The notes: generated from the letters alone by a model not told the origin. A stretch of DNA of 8,068 nt from Paracoccaceae bacterium (GCA_024304875.1 JAMWZF010000127.1:1-8068), one strand, 5' to 3'. Counted from the first letter of the stretch, positions 1 through 6,106 are shown. A program made the numbers and translations.

Positions 1-85
1 GGGCTTTCTCCACGCCCCCGGCCGCGGCGGCCTCGGCGGCGCCGTGAACCACGTCCAGCGCGGCCTGATGTGCATCGCGGCTCAT
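1..85 (-). CDS. Probable methylcrotonyl-CoA carboxylase beta subunit, N-terminal fragment (cut by window edge)
   Basis: Only the first 28 codons are inside the window. They begin at the ATG at 85-83 and read MSRDAHQAALDVVHGAAEAA followed by AAGGVEKA. The Ala-rich helix ending in a GG-x-EKA motif resembles what I recall of the N-terminus of biotin-dependent carboxyltransferase subunits, especially methylcrotonyl-CoA carboxylase beta, where GGGEKARxRH precedes the first conserved block. The gene lies downstream of ivd in the same operon, and this enzyme carboxylates the product of isovaleryl-CoA dehydrogenase, so context supports the call. The start is supported by a GGAAGGG ribosome binding site 8 bases upstream and by an ATGA overlap with the preceding gene. 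The fragment is short, so another carboxyltransferase or an unrelated protein remains possible. Confidence 0.55.
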   Translation of the reverse strand, partial: MSRDAHQAALDVVHGAAEAAAAGGVEKA

Positions 86-375
86 GCGTCCGGCCCTTCC
101 GGCGGCGCCACCGGCCCGCCTCGGGGCCCGACGAAGAAGATCGCCTGGCTGCCCTCCGGCGCGGCGCAGACGATCACCATGCGGATCGCCTCGGCCTCGT
201 GCGGGCGGCCTTCGCAATCCTCGGGCCGGGCGTCCTCCCCGGCGAGAGAGATGTAGCGCGCGGCGTAGGTGGTCAGGATCTCGGCATCGGTTGGGATGCG
301 GCCCGCGCGGTAGCCGAAGTAGGCCGCGGCGAGGACCGCGACAACGACAAGGGCGATGACGGGTCGGCGGGTCAT
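82..375 (-). CDS. Small membrane-anchored hypothetical protein, 97 aa
   Basis: I do not recognise a named family. The protein starts MTRR, followed by one hydrophobic segment at about residues 5-22, then a polar domain of about 75 residues. This suggests an N-in signal anchor or uncleaved signal with the rest in the periplasm. Two cysteines, C54 (in PEDCEGRP) and C70 (in MVIVCA), could form a disulphide there. The tail is rich in Pro and Gly. A longer in-frame start at 489 would add 38 Arg/Pro-rich residues lying wholly inside the upstream gene. I reject it because the ATG at 375 has a GGGGAG ribosome binding site 6 bases upstream and an ATGA overlap with that gene. The stop also forms an ATGA overlap with the next gene, so the protein is probably translated in step with the leucine-operon enzymes. 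Its function is unknown. Confidence 0.75.
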   Translation of the reverse strand: MTRRPVIALVVVAVLAAAYFGYRAGRIPTDAEILTTYAARYISLAGEDARPEDCEGRPHEAEAIRMVIVCAAPEGSQAIFFVGPRGGPVAPPEGPDA

Positions 376-1082
376 GCGCTGCTCCCCGGACTGCGGTGGT
401 CGAGCGTGACGCCGTCGAGGGCAGTGCGGTCGTTGCCGTCGCTCGGGATCCCGCTCCGCAGGAGGTGCGCCATGTGCATCAGGTTCCACGACATGATGGT
501 GGTATTGCGCGCGGTGAAGCCGTTGTCGAAGCCGGCTTTCGATCCGTCCTCACCTTCGTCCCCGTAGGACGGACCCGGCCCCGCCTCGCCGATCCAGCCG
601 CAGTCGGCCTGGGGCGGGATGGTGTAGCCGAGGTGGTTCAGGGCGAAGCCGAGCGTCATCGCCGCGTGCTTGATCCCGTCCTCGTTGCCGGTGACGACGC
701 AGCCGCCGACCTTGCCGTAGAAGACGGACTGGCCCTTGTCGTTCAGCTCGCCCGACATCGCGTAGAGTCGCTCGATCAGGACCCGGCAGGTGCTCGACTC
801 CTCGCCCAGCCAGAGCGGCGTGCCGATCACGAGGATATTCGCCGCCCGCACCTTGTCCCAGAGCATCGGCCAGTCGTCACGGTCCCAGCCATGTTCGGTC
901 ATGTCGGGATAGACCCCGGGGGGCACCTCGTGATCCAGCAGGTGGACCATCTCGACCGCGACCCCCTGCCCGGCCATGATGTTGGCGCTCGCGTTGAGAA
1001 GCAGCTTGGTATGGCTCTCCGCGCTGCGCTTCTTCAGCGAGGTGTTGATGAAGAGCGCGCTCAGGCCGGAATGGTCGCTCAT
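372..1082 (-). CDS. Flavodoxin-fold NAD(P)H-dependent FMN reductase family protein
   Basis: This 236-residue cytoplasmic protein has the flavodoxin-like alpha/beta fold of the FMN_red/WrbA group. Strand 1 and the phosphate-binding loop are at residues 7-20 (LSALFINTSLKKRS, followed by SHT). A second nucleotide-side loop is at 83-97 (ILVIGTPLWLGEESS), and a third flavin-contacting strand is VGGCVVTGNEDG at 125-136. The region after about 160 is rich in Gly, Asp and Trp and is longer than in minimal flavodoxins. Such proteins bind FMN and reduce flavins, quinones or other electrophiles with NAD(P)H; the substrate here is unknown. The start is firm: AAGGAG lies 8 bases upstream and the ATG overlaps the DUF1622 stop as ATGA. 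It sits between ivd and the putative carboxylase gene, suggesting a redox role tied to acyl-CoA catabolism, but that is inference from position only. Confidence 0.85.
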   Translation of the reverse strand: MSDHSGLSALFINTSLKKRSAESHTKLLLNASANIMAGQGVAVEMVHLLDHEVPPGVYPDMTEHGWDRDDWPMLWDKVRAANILVIGTPLWLGEESSTCRVLIERLYAMSGELNDKGQSVFYGKVGGCVVTGNEDGIKHAAMTLGFALNHLGYTIPPQADCGWIGEAGPGPSYGDEGEDGSKAGFDNGFTARNTTIMSWNLMHMAHLLRSGIPSDGNDRTALDGVTLDHRSPGSSA

Positions 1083-1477
1083 GTGCCGAGCTCCTTTTTC
1101 AGCTGTTCCAGTTCCCGGTCGAGGAAATAGGAAGTGATCGACCGGATGATGACCAGCAGCAGCAGGAAGATCAGGTCCGCGAAGGCAAGGCTGAGCGCGG
1201 TGTGGATCACGTCCGAGACGATGAAGAGCTCCAGCCCCGCAAGGATGTAGCGGCCGAGCTCGATGCGCTCGCGGTTGGTCTTCTCGACCCGCTCGGGTCC
1301 GCGGCGGGCGATCTCGGCCACGGTAACGCCCAGGATGAACCGGCCCGCGCCGAGAAGCAGGAGCACGATGGCGGCGATGTCGATGACCGCCGCCAGCCAC
1401 TCCAGGATCTCGACCAGCCAGTGCAGCTGTCCGTGCAGGACGCCGCCCCCCTGTTCCATGTCCCAGAGCGACCCCAT
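1079..1477 (-). CDS. DUF1622 family integral membrane protein
   Basis: The 132-residue protein matches the DUF1622 pattern: three hydrophobic helices and a charged cytoplasmic loop. TM1 is at about residues 28-51 (LAAVIDIAAIVLLLLGAGRF). A basic and acidic loop with TNRERIELGRYI follows at 67-79. TM2 is at about 77-98 and carries buried charges E83 and D89. TM3 is at about 99-117 (ADLIFLLLLVIIRSITS). The tail RELEQLKKELG is a short amphipathic helix. The biochemical role of the family is not known to me. The ATG at 1477 lies 3 bases beyond the ivd stop. A second in-frame ATG at 1459 (MEQGGG) is an alternative start, and neither has a strong ribosome binding site, so coupling to ivd translation is likely. 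The stop overlaps the next start as ATGA. Confidence 0.85.
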   Translation of the reverse strand: MGSLWDMEQGGGVLHGQLHWLVEILEWLAAVIDIAAIVLLLLGAGRFILGVTVAEIARRGPERVEKTNRERIELGRYILAGLELFIVSDVIHTALSLAFADLIFLLLLVIIRSITSYFLDRELEQLKKELGT

Positions 1478-1480
1478 CGT

Positions 1481-2644
1481 TCAGCCCATCGCCCCCAGCA
1501 TCTCGCGCCCGATCAGCATCCGGCGGATCTCCGAGGTGCCGGCGCCGATCTCCATCAGCTTGGCATCGCGGAACATCCGGGCGACCGGCGCATCGGCGAG
1601 GTACCCCGCTCCGCCCATTGCCTGCACCGCCTGGTGGGCGACCTGCATCCCCTGCTCGGAGGCATAGAGCACGCAGGCCGCCGCGTCCTGGCGGGTGACC
1701 TCGCCCCGGTCGCAGGCCTTGGCGACCTCGTAGGCATAGGCCCGGGCGGTCATCAGGGCCGTGTACATGTCGGCCATCTTGCCCTGCATCAGCTGGAACT
1801 CCCCGATCGGCTTGCCGAACTGCTTGCGCTCCGCGACGTAGGGCATCACCTCGTCGAGGCACCCCGCCATGATGCCGATGTTGACGCCCGACAGGACGAC
1901 CCGTTCGTAGTCGAGGCCGGACATCAGGACGCGGACGCCCTTTCCCTCCTCGCCCAGGACGTTCTCGAAGGGCACCTCGACGTCCTCGAAGATCAGCTCG
2001 GCCGTGTTCGACCCGCGCATGCCCAGCTTGTCGAAATGGACGGAGGTCGAGAAGCCCGTCATCTCCTTCTCGATCAGGAAGGCGGTGATGCCCTTCGATC
2101 CGGCCTCGGGGTCCGTCTTGGCATAGACGACGAGGGTGTCGGCGTCGGGGCCGTTGGTGATCCAGTACTTGGTGCCGTTGAGCCGGTAGTGATCGTTGCG
2201 CTTCTCGGCCCGCAGGGACATGCCGACCACGTCGGAGCCGGCGCCGGCCTCGGACATCGCCAGCGCGCCGACATGCTCGCCGGAGACGAGGCGCGGCAGG
2301 TACTTCGCCTTCTGCTCGGGCGAGCCGTTCAGCTTGATCTGGTTGACGCAGAGGTTGGAATGGGCGCCGTAGCTGAGGCCTATGGAGGCGCTGACGCGGC
2401 TGATCTCCTCGACCGCGACAAGGTGGGCAAGGTAGCCCATGCCGGCGCCGCCATGCTCTTCCTCGACGGTGATTCCCAGCAGGCCGAGGTCGCCCATCTC
2501 GCGCCAGAGCTCGGAGGGAAAGAGGTTGTCCCGGTCGGCGGCAGCGGCCAACGGCTTCACCCGGTCCTGTGCCCAGCGATGAACCATGTCCCGCAGGGCG
2601 TCCACCTCCTCGCCGAGGTCGAACCGCATGGTGGCGGTGAACAT
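1481..2644 (-). CDS. ivd: Isovaleryl-CoA dehydrogenase
   Basis: This 387-residue FAD-dependent acyl-CoA dehydrogenase oxidises isovaleryl-CoA to 3-methylcrotonyl-CoA in leucine degradation and passes electrons to electron-transfer flavoprotein. The architecture is complete: N-terminal helical domain (about 8-125), beta domain with ALAMSEAGAGSD (127-138) and YWITNG (160-165), and C-terminal helical domain (about 236-387). The isovaleryl subfamily is indicated by GLSYGAHSNLCVNQI (89-103) and by the catalytic base E247 in GLDYERVV, on the same helix as Glu254 of the human enzyme. The position used as base by medium-chain enzymes, in IYEGT, is here A368 in IGAGTSE, as expected for this subfamily. 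The ATG at 2644 has an excellent ribosome binding site, AGGGAGGAGG, ending about 5 bases upstream. It is the first gene of the operon and probably controlled by the inverted repeat just upstream. Confidence 0.96.
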   Translation of the reverse strand: MFTATMRFDLGEEVDALRDMVHRWAQDRVKPLAAAADRDNLFPSELWREMGDLGLLGITVEEEHGGAGMGYLAHLVAVEEISRVSASIGLSYGAHSNLCVNQIKLNGSPEQKAKYLPRLVSGEHVGALAMSEAGAGSDVVGMSLRAEKRNDHYRLNGTKYWITNGPDADTLVVYAKTDPEAGSKGITAFLIEKEMTGFSTSVHFDKLGMRGSNTAELIFEDVEVPFENVLGEEGKGVRVLMSGLDYERVVLSGVNIGIMAGCLDEVMPYVAERKQFGKPIGEFQLMQGKMADMYTALMTARAYAYEVAKACDRGEVTRQDAAACVLYASEQGMQVAHQAVQAMGGAGYLADAPVARMFRDAKLMEIGAGTSEIRRMLIGREMLGAMG

Positions 2645-2648
2645 GTCG

Positions 2649-2659
2649 GCCTCCTCCCT
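2649..2659 (-). promoter_or_regulatory. Ribosome binding site of ivd
   Basis: Read on the minus strand, AGGGAGGAGGC lies just upstream of the ivd ATG at 2644. It is the strongest Shine-Dalgarno match in the window and fixes the ivd start. It directly abuts the inverted repeat at 2660-2681, so the operator lies in the 5' leader and promoter rather than far upstream. Confidence 0.8.
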
Positions 2660-2681
2660 TTATTGAACGCTTGTTCAATAA
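2660..2681. promoter_or_regulatory. Perfect inverted-repeat operator upstream of ivd (TetR-family type)
   Basis: The sequence is TTATTGAAC, spacer GCTT, then GTTCAATAA: two perfectly complementary 9-base arms around a 4-base spacer. The AT-rich arms stand out sharply from the GC-rich surroundings. Size and symmetry match operators of TetR-family repressors of acyl-CoA and fatty-acid catabolic genes. The repeat overlaps the predicted ivd -10 box and start point, a repression geometry. The regulator is not encoded in the window. It could also control the divergent kinase gene, whose start is 139 bases away, but the repeat is much closer to ivd. Confidence 0.75.
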
Positions 2682-2705
2682 TACCCGAGGCGGCGCCCCG
2701 ATCAA
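2678..2705 (-). promoter_or_regulatory. Predicted sigma-70-type promoter for the ivd operon
   Basis: On the minus strand, TTGATC (2705-2700) and TATTAT (2683-2678) are separated by 16 bases. Four bases of the first hexamer and five of the second match TTGACA and TATAAT. Transcription would start near 2671, giving a leader of roughly 27 bases and placing the inverted repeat at about -10 to +12. Spacing and overlap with the operator make it credible, but it is a motif-level prediction. Confidence 0.45.
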
Positions 2706-2819
2706 GCACAGAATCGGCGACTTCGGGACGACGTTAGTCATTTGTTGATGGGATCGACCTTAACCTGAGAGACGCAGATCACCGAACCGCAGAGAACCGG
2801 GGCCGGGGGACCTAAGGTC

Positions 2820-4214
2820 ATGAACAGCAGGAATCTCAGGACGCTCGCCCATTTCCTGCCTGGCCTGACCTGGGCAGCCTCCATCGCCGCGATGGTCTTT
2901 GCCGCCCTGCTCTGGAGCCGGCTGGAGCGGCTCGAACGGATCGCGAACGATCTCACCGACACGTTCGTCGAGATCGGAATGGCCGCGGGCTACTCGGGTT
3001 TCATCCACAATTTCAAGAACATGATCCTCCGCCCGGGGGAGGCGCAGTATTACGACTCGGCGGTCGAGGACTATCGGAGGCTCCTGGTGCAGCTGGACCG
3101 GCTGACCGACATCACGAGCGCACAGGGAGTCGAGATCGACCTTGTCGATTTCCGCGACACCATGGCGCAATACCGGGCGAACCTCGACCTCGCGCGCGCG
3201 GCCCAGGCCGAGGGGCTGGGCCCCCGGGAAGTGGACGATATCGTGAGGATCCCCGACTCGGCCGCCACCCACGACTTGCGGAAGCTGCACGAGCAGATCG
3301 GCCTCATTCTCCGCTCGCGGGAGCGCGCGTTGAAACAGGGGCTGATCAGCGCCCTCGCCGGATTGATCCTGTCCATGACCGCGGCTTCCGTCTCGGCCTT
3401 CCTCGCGCGTCACATCTACGCCCGGCTGGACCTCGCCCGCCACGAAGACCTTCTGCGCCAGGCCCGGGGCCATGCCCACCGGCAGTCGGTTCTGGTCGCC
3501 GAACTGGAACGGATCAACCAGGAGCAGGCGGAATTCACCTACGCCATATCTCACGACCTCAAGTCGCCGGCGAATACCGCCAACATGCTGACACGGGCGC
3601 TGGCCGAGGACCTCGAGGGCCGGCTGGACGAGGAGACGGCCTCGATGCTGACCGATCTGGAGGACGTGACCGCCAGGATGGGCCGGCTGATCGAGGATAC
3701 CCTGACCTACTCGGTGTCCCTCGGCACGTATTCGGACCGGACCGAACTGGCCCTCGATGACGTGCTGGACGACGTGCTGTCGGACCTGCGGCCCGCGATC
3801 GAGGCCACCGGCGCCCGGATCGACAGGGCCACCCTTCCCCGCCTCTGCGCCGACCGTGCCCAGGCCTATCGCCTGCTGCTCAACCTCGTCGACAACGCCT
3901 TGAAGTACACCCGCCCCGAGGTCCCTCCGATCATCCGCATCCGGCCGGTGACGGCGCCGGAGGCCGAAGTTGCCTTCGCCGTATCGGACAACGGGATCGG
4001 GATACCGGCAGAACACCATGAACGGATCTTCCGCCTCTTCGCGCGGCTCCATACGGCGGCGGGCAGCGGTCTCGGCCTTGCGGTCTGCAAGCGGATCGTC
4101 GCGGCCCACGGCGGGCGGATCGAAGTCACCTCGAGCGAGGGGGTGGGCGCGATCTTCACGGTGTTCCTTCAGCGGTCCCCCCAGCGCCAGGCAATTGCCG
4201 CGGCCGCGGCCTGA
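2820..4214 (+). CDS. Membrane-bound sensor histidine kinase (orphan)
   Basis: The 464-residue protein is a two-transmembrane sensor kinase that would autophosphorylate on histidine and pass the phosphate to a response regulator. TM1 spans about residues 13-32. A helical extracytoplasmic domain spans about 33-172, with TM2 at about 173-196. No HAMP domain is evident; a coiled coil at about 203-238 leads into the dimerisation domain. The H-box is FTYAISHDLKSP, with phospho-acceptor H245. The ATPase domain has the N-box LLLNLVDNALKY (N355, N359), G1 box DNGIGI (D390), F-box IFRLFARL and G2 box GSGLGLAV (415-422), all intact. The sensory domain carries a conspicuous GYSGFIHNFKN segment at 57-67. 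The start is preceded by GGGGGA 9 bases upstream. No response regulator gene is adjacent, so its partner must be encoded elsewhere. Signal and target are unknown. Confidence 0.92.
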   Translation: MNSRNLRTLAHFLPGLTWAASIAAMVFAALLWSRLERLERIANDLTDTFVEIGMAAGYSGFIHNFKNMILRPGEAQYYDSAVEDYRRLLVQLDRLTDITSAQGVEIDLVDFRDTMAQYRANLDLARAAQAEGLGPREVDDIVRIPDSAATHDLRKLHEQIGLILRSRERALKQGLISALAGLILSMTAASVSAFLARHIYARLDLARHEDLLRQARGHAHRQSVLVAELERINQEQAEFTYAISHDLKSPANTANMLTRALAEDLEGRLDEETASMLTDLEDVTARMGRLIEDTLTYSVSLGTYSDRTELALDDVLDDVLSDLRPAIEATGARIDRATLPRLCADRAQAYRLLLNLVDNALKYTRPEVPPIIRIRPVTAPEAEVAFAVSDNGIGIPAEHHERIFRLFARLHTAAGSGLGLAVCKRIVAAHGGRIEVTSSEGVGAIFTVFLQRSPQRQAIAAAAA

Positions 4215-4228
4215 GCTGACCGCGGCCG
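4201..4228. terminator. GC-rich hairpin at a convergent gene junction, possible bidirectional terminator
   Basis: CGGCCGCGG (4201-4209) and CCGCGGCCG (4220-4228) form a perfect 9-bp stem around a 10-base loop. The loop contains the kinase stop codon TGA at 4212-4214. The hairpin fills the 16-base gap to the stop of the convergent aminotransferase gene at 4231. No T-tract follows on either strand, so it is not a canonical intrinsic terminator. It could slow polymerase or protect 3' ends in both directions. The left arm also encodes part of the kinase's poly-alanine tail, so the repeat may partly reflect GCG/GCC codon use. Confidence 0.4.
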
Positions 4229-4230
4229 GA

Positions 4231-5412
4231 TCACGCCGCCTTGCGCACCTCGTCGCCGACGATCCGCGCGATAACGGCGCAGTCGTCTTCGGAGAAGGTC
4301 AAGGGCAGGCGCATGTCCAGAAGCCCGTCCAGGACCGCGTCGGTCCGCGGCTGCGCTTCCGGCGCCGCATATACCCAGGACGAATAGCGCGAGGTGAAGC
4401 CATGCGGCTCGGGCCGTCCGAACCATTTCAGTTCGACCCCTCTTGCCGCACATCCGTCGACCACCGCCCGAACCGCCCCGGGCTCCCATCCCGGCAGCAG
4501 GAACTGGATCGACGAGGCGACGTAGCGCTCGGCCTGGGGCCGCCGGGGCAGATAGATACCGGGCACACCCTGCAACCCGCCGGCCACCACGTGGTACAGG
4601 GCGTTCCACCGCCGGGCCTGCTCGGGAAGCCGGGCCAGCTGCGGGCGCAGGATCGCCGCGCGCAGGTTGTCCATCCGGCCCGAGATGTTCGGCGTCCGAA
4701 GCCGCAGCCCGTCGAAGGCTTCCGGCCCCGGCGCGGCGCGGTGCCGGTCGTAGAGCATGTAGGAGCCCGACAGCAGGATCGACCTTGCGGCCACCTCGGG
4801 ATCGTCGGTGACCATGAGCCCCCCCTCCCCCGAGTTGATGTGCTTGTAGGTCTGTGTCGAATAACAGCCCACGGCCCCGTGCCGGCCGCTCGGCACATCG
4901 CCCCAGTGGGCCCCCATCGTGTGGGCGCAGTCCTCGACCACCGTCACCCCGGCCGCATCGCACAGCGCCATCAGCCGATCCATGTCGCAGATATGCCCGC
5001 GCATGTGGGACAGCATCAGGACCTTCGCCCGGTCCAGCTTCGCCGCCAGGTCGTCGAGGTCGATCACCAGGTCCTGCGTGACCTCGACGAAGACGGGACG
5101 CGCCCCGACGGCGGCGATCGACCCCGGCACCGGGGCGAGGGTGAAGGCATTGGTCAGCACCGGATCGCCCGGCGTCACCCCCACCGCGCGGAGGGCCGTG
5201 GCAAGCGCATAGCCGCCCGAGGCCACGGCAAGGCAGTATGCCGCGCCGGTGTAGGCGGCGAATTCCTCTTCCAGCAGGGCGGTCTCGGCCACCTCCTCGC
5301 CAAGGGTGTTGTAGCGATGCAGGCGGCCCGACTGCAGCACGCGCAGGGCGGCGGCGACCGCCTCTTCGGGGATCGGTTCCTGCTGGGTGAACTGGCCGGT
5401 GAAACGCTCCAT
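4231..5412 (-). CDS. DegT/DnrJ/EryC1/StrS-family PLP-dependent aminotransferase
   Basis: The 393-residue protein (from the ATG at 5412) has the fold-type I aminotransferase pattern of the DegT/StrS family, which usually aminates keto-sugars on nucleotide carriers or related compounds. The PLP-lysine is K190 in STQTYKHINSGEGG. The pyridine-nitrogen aspartate is D161 in VVEDCAHTMGA. The cofactor phosphate loop is near AVASGGYALATAL (62-74), and the substrate-side loop LSGSYMLYD is at 214-222. Usual family motifs are SFHPSK...TGEGG and EDAAQA, so CYSTQTYK and EDCAHTMGA mark a divergent subgroup. An in-frame TTG at 5448 would add 12 residues and overlap the phosphatase stop; I prefer the ATG, which lies 16 bases after that stop, although no strong ribosome binding site is visible. 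It probably shares a transcript with the phosphatase gene. The substrate is not predictable here. Confidence 0.88.
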   Translation of the reverse strand: MERFTGQFTQQEPIPEEAVAAALRVLQSGRLHRYNTLGEEVAETALLEEEFAAYTGAAYCLAVASGGYALATALRAVGVTPGDPVLTNAFTLAPVPGSIAAVGARPVFVEVTQDLVIDLDDLAAKLDRAKVLMLSHMRGHICDMDRLMALCDAAGVTVVEDCAHTMGAHWGDVPSGRHGAVGCYSTQTYKHINSGEGGLMVTDDPEVAARSILLSGSYMLYDRHRAAPGPEAFDGLRLRTPNISGRMDNLRAAILRPQLARLPEQARRWNALYHVVAGGLQGVPGIYLPRRPQAERYVASSIQFLLPGWEPGAVRAVVDGCAARGVELKWFGRPEPHGFTSRYSSWVYAAPEAQPRTDAVLDGLLDMRLPLTFSEDDCAVIARIVGDEVRKAA

Positions 5413-5428
5413 GGCGGGGATGCTGCCG

Positions 5429-6106
5429 TCAGGCCCCGCGGGGCGCAAGGCCGAGGCCGCGAATGACGGCCGGCAGTTCGTCGAAGTGACCGATCACCGC
5501 CTCGGGACCGAGGTCATGCACGCCCTCGCCCATCGGCCCGAAGGTGACGAGGACGCAAGGAACCCCCGCGGCGCGGGCGGTCTCGCGGTCGGTCTCGGTA
5601 TCGCCGATCAGCACGCAGGCCGCCGGGTCGCCGCCGGTGCGGCGCACCGCTTCGCGCAAGGGCTCGGGGTCGGGCTTGCGAACCGGCAGCGTGTCGGCGC
5701 CGATCAGGCTGGCGAAGGCGTCCCGGACGCCAAGCTCGGACAGAAGAGCCTCGGCCAGGCCCTGGGGCTTGTTGGTGCAGATGCCGACGCCGTAGCCGGC
5801 CGCGGTGAGGGCCGCGATCGCCTCCATCGCGCCGGGGTACACGCGGGAATGCACGGCGACCGCCTGCCCGTAGGCCTCCAGCAGGCGCGGATACTGCCGG
5901 TCCACCTCGTCGGGACCGTGGGTCCCCGTCCGCTCGAACCCGAGGGTCAGCATCGCCCGTCCGCCCCGAAGGGCGGTGCCGGCGTCTGTCTCGGGGCTGA
6001 GCACCTCGCCGAGGCCGAGGTCGATGAAACAGGCGTTCGCGGCGGCGATCAGATCCCGGCTGGTGTCGGCGAGCGTGCCGTCGAGGTCGAAGATGACAGT
6101 TCCCAT
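5429..6106 (-). CDS. gph: HAD-superfamily phosphatase, phosphoglycolate phosphatase-like (Gph type)
   Basis: The 225-residue cytoplasmic protein has all four HAD motifs. Motif I is FDLDGT (nucleophile D7, acid D9), motif II is CTNKP (T111), motif III is RKPDPEPL (K144), and motif IV is IGDTETD (D169, D173). A helical cap spans about 15-85, as in the Gph/PGMB group. The usual substrate is 2-phosphoglycolate, arising from DNA repair or RuBisCO oxygenation, but close relatives act on N-acetylmuramate-6-phosphate or other sugar phosphates and cannot be separated by motif. The ATG at 6106 puts motif I at the expected residue 5-10; a TTG at 6148 would add 14 non-conserved residues. No Shine-Dalgarno is visible upstream, so the mRNA may be leaderless or weakly initiated. 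It is divergent from glmU and first in a two-gene unit with the aminotransferase. Confidence 0.9.
   Translation of the reverse strand: MGTVIFDLDGTLADTSRDLIAAANACFIDLGLGEVLSPETDAGTALRGGRAMLTLGFERTGTHGPDEVDRQYPRLLEAYGQAVAVHSRVYPGAMEAIAALTAAGYGVGICTNKPQGLAEALLSELGVRDAFASLIGADTLPVRKPDPEPLREAVRRTGGDPAACVLIGDTETDRETARAAGVPCVLVTFGPMGEGVHDLGPEAVIGHFDELPAVIRGLGLAPRGA

Noticed and set aside
376..489. 38-residue N-terminal extension of the small membrane protein
   Set aside because: It lies inside the flavodoxin-like gene, is Arg/Pro-rich, and would bury the hydrophobic anchor; the ATG at 375 has a good ribosome binding site and ATGA overlap.
2358..2402. Loss of the catalytic glutamate in the acyl-CoA dehydrogenase because the IYEGT motif is IGAGT
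   Set aside because: Isovaleryl-CoA dehydrogenases place the base on a different helix; E247 in GLDYERVV is present, so the enzyme is intact.
1202..2737. A 511-codon plus-strand frame antisense to ivd and the DUF1622 gene
   Set aside because: Its composition (His, Asp, Gly, Leu, Val-rich, no domain motif) mirrors ivd codons read backwards, and ivd is unambiguous on the other strand.
372..2741. A minus-strand frame open for 789 codons that runs from upstream of ivd, through ivd in another frame, and into the flavodoxin-like gene
   Set aside because: Only its last 236 codons look like protein. The part over ivd is Arg/Gly/Pro-rich shadow sequence, typical of an alternate frame in GC-rich DNA.
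2742..2773. Possible kinase promoter with TTGTTG or TTGATG as -35 box
   Set aside because: No acceptable -10 hexamer at 16-18 bases; the sequence at that distance is AGAGAC-like.
2760..4109. A 449-codon minus-strand frame antisense to the histidine kinase
   Set aside because: It covers all catalytic boxes of the kinase in antisense, has no recognisable motif and is explained by high third-position GC.
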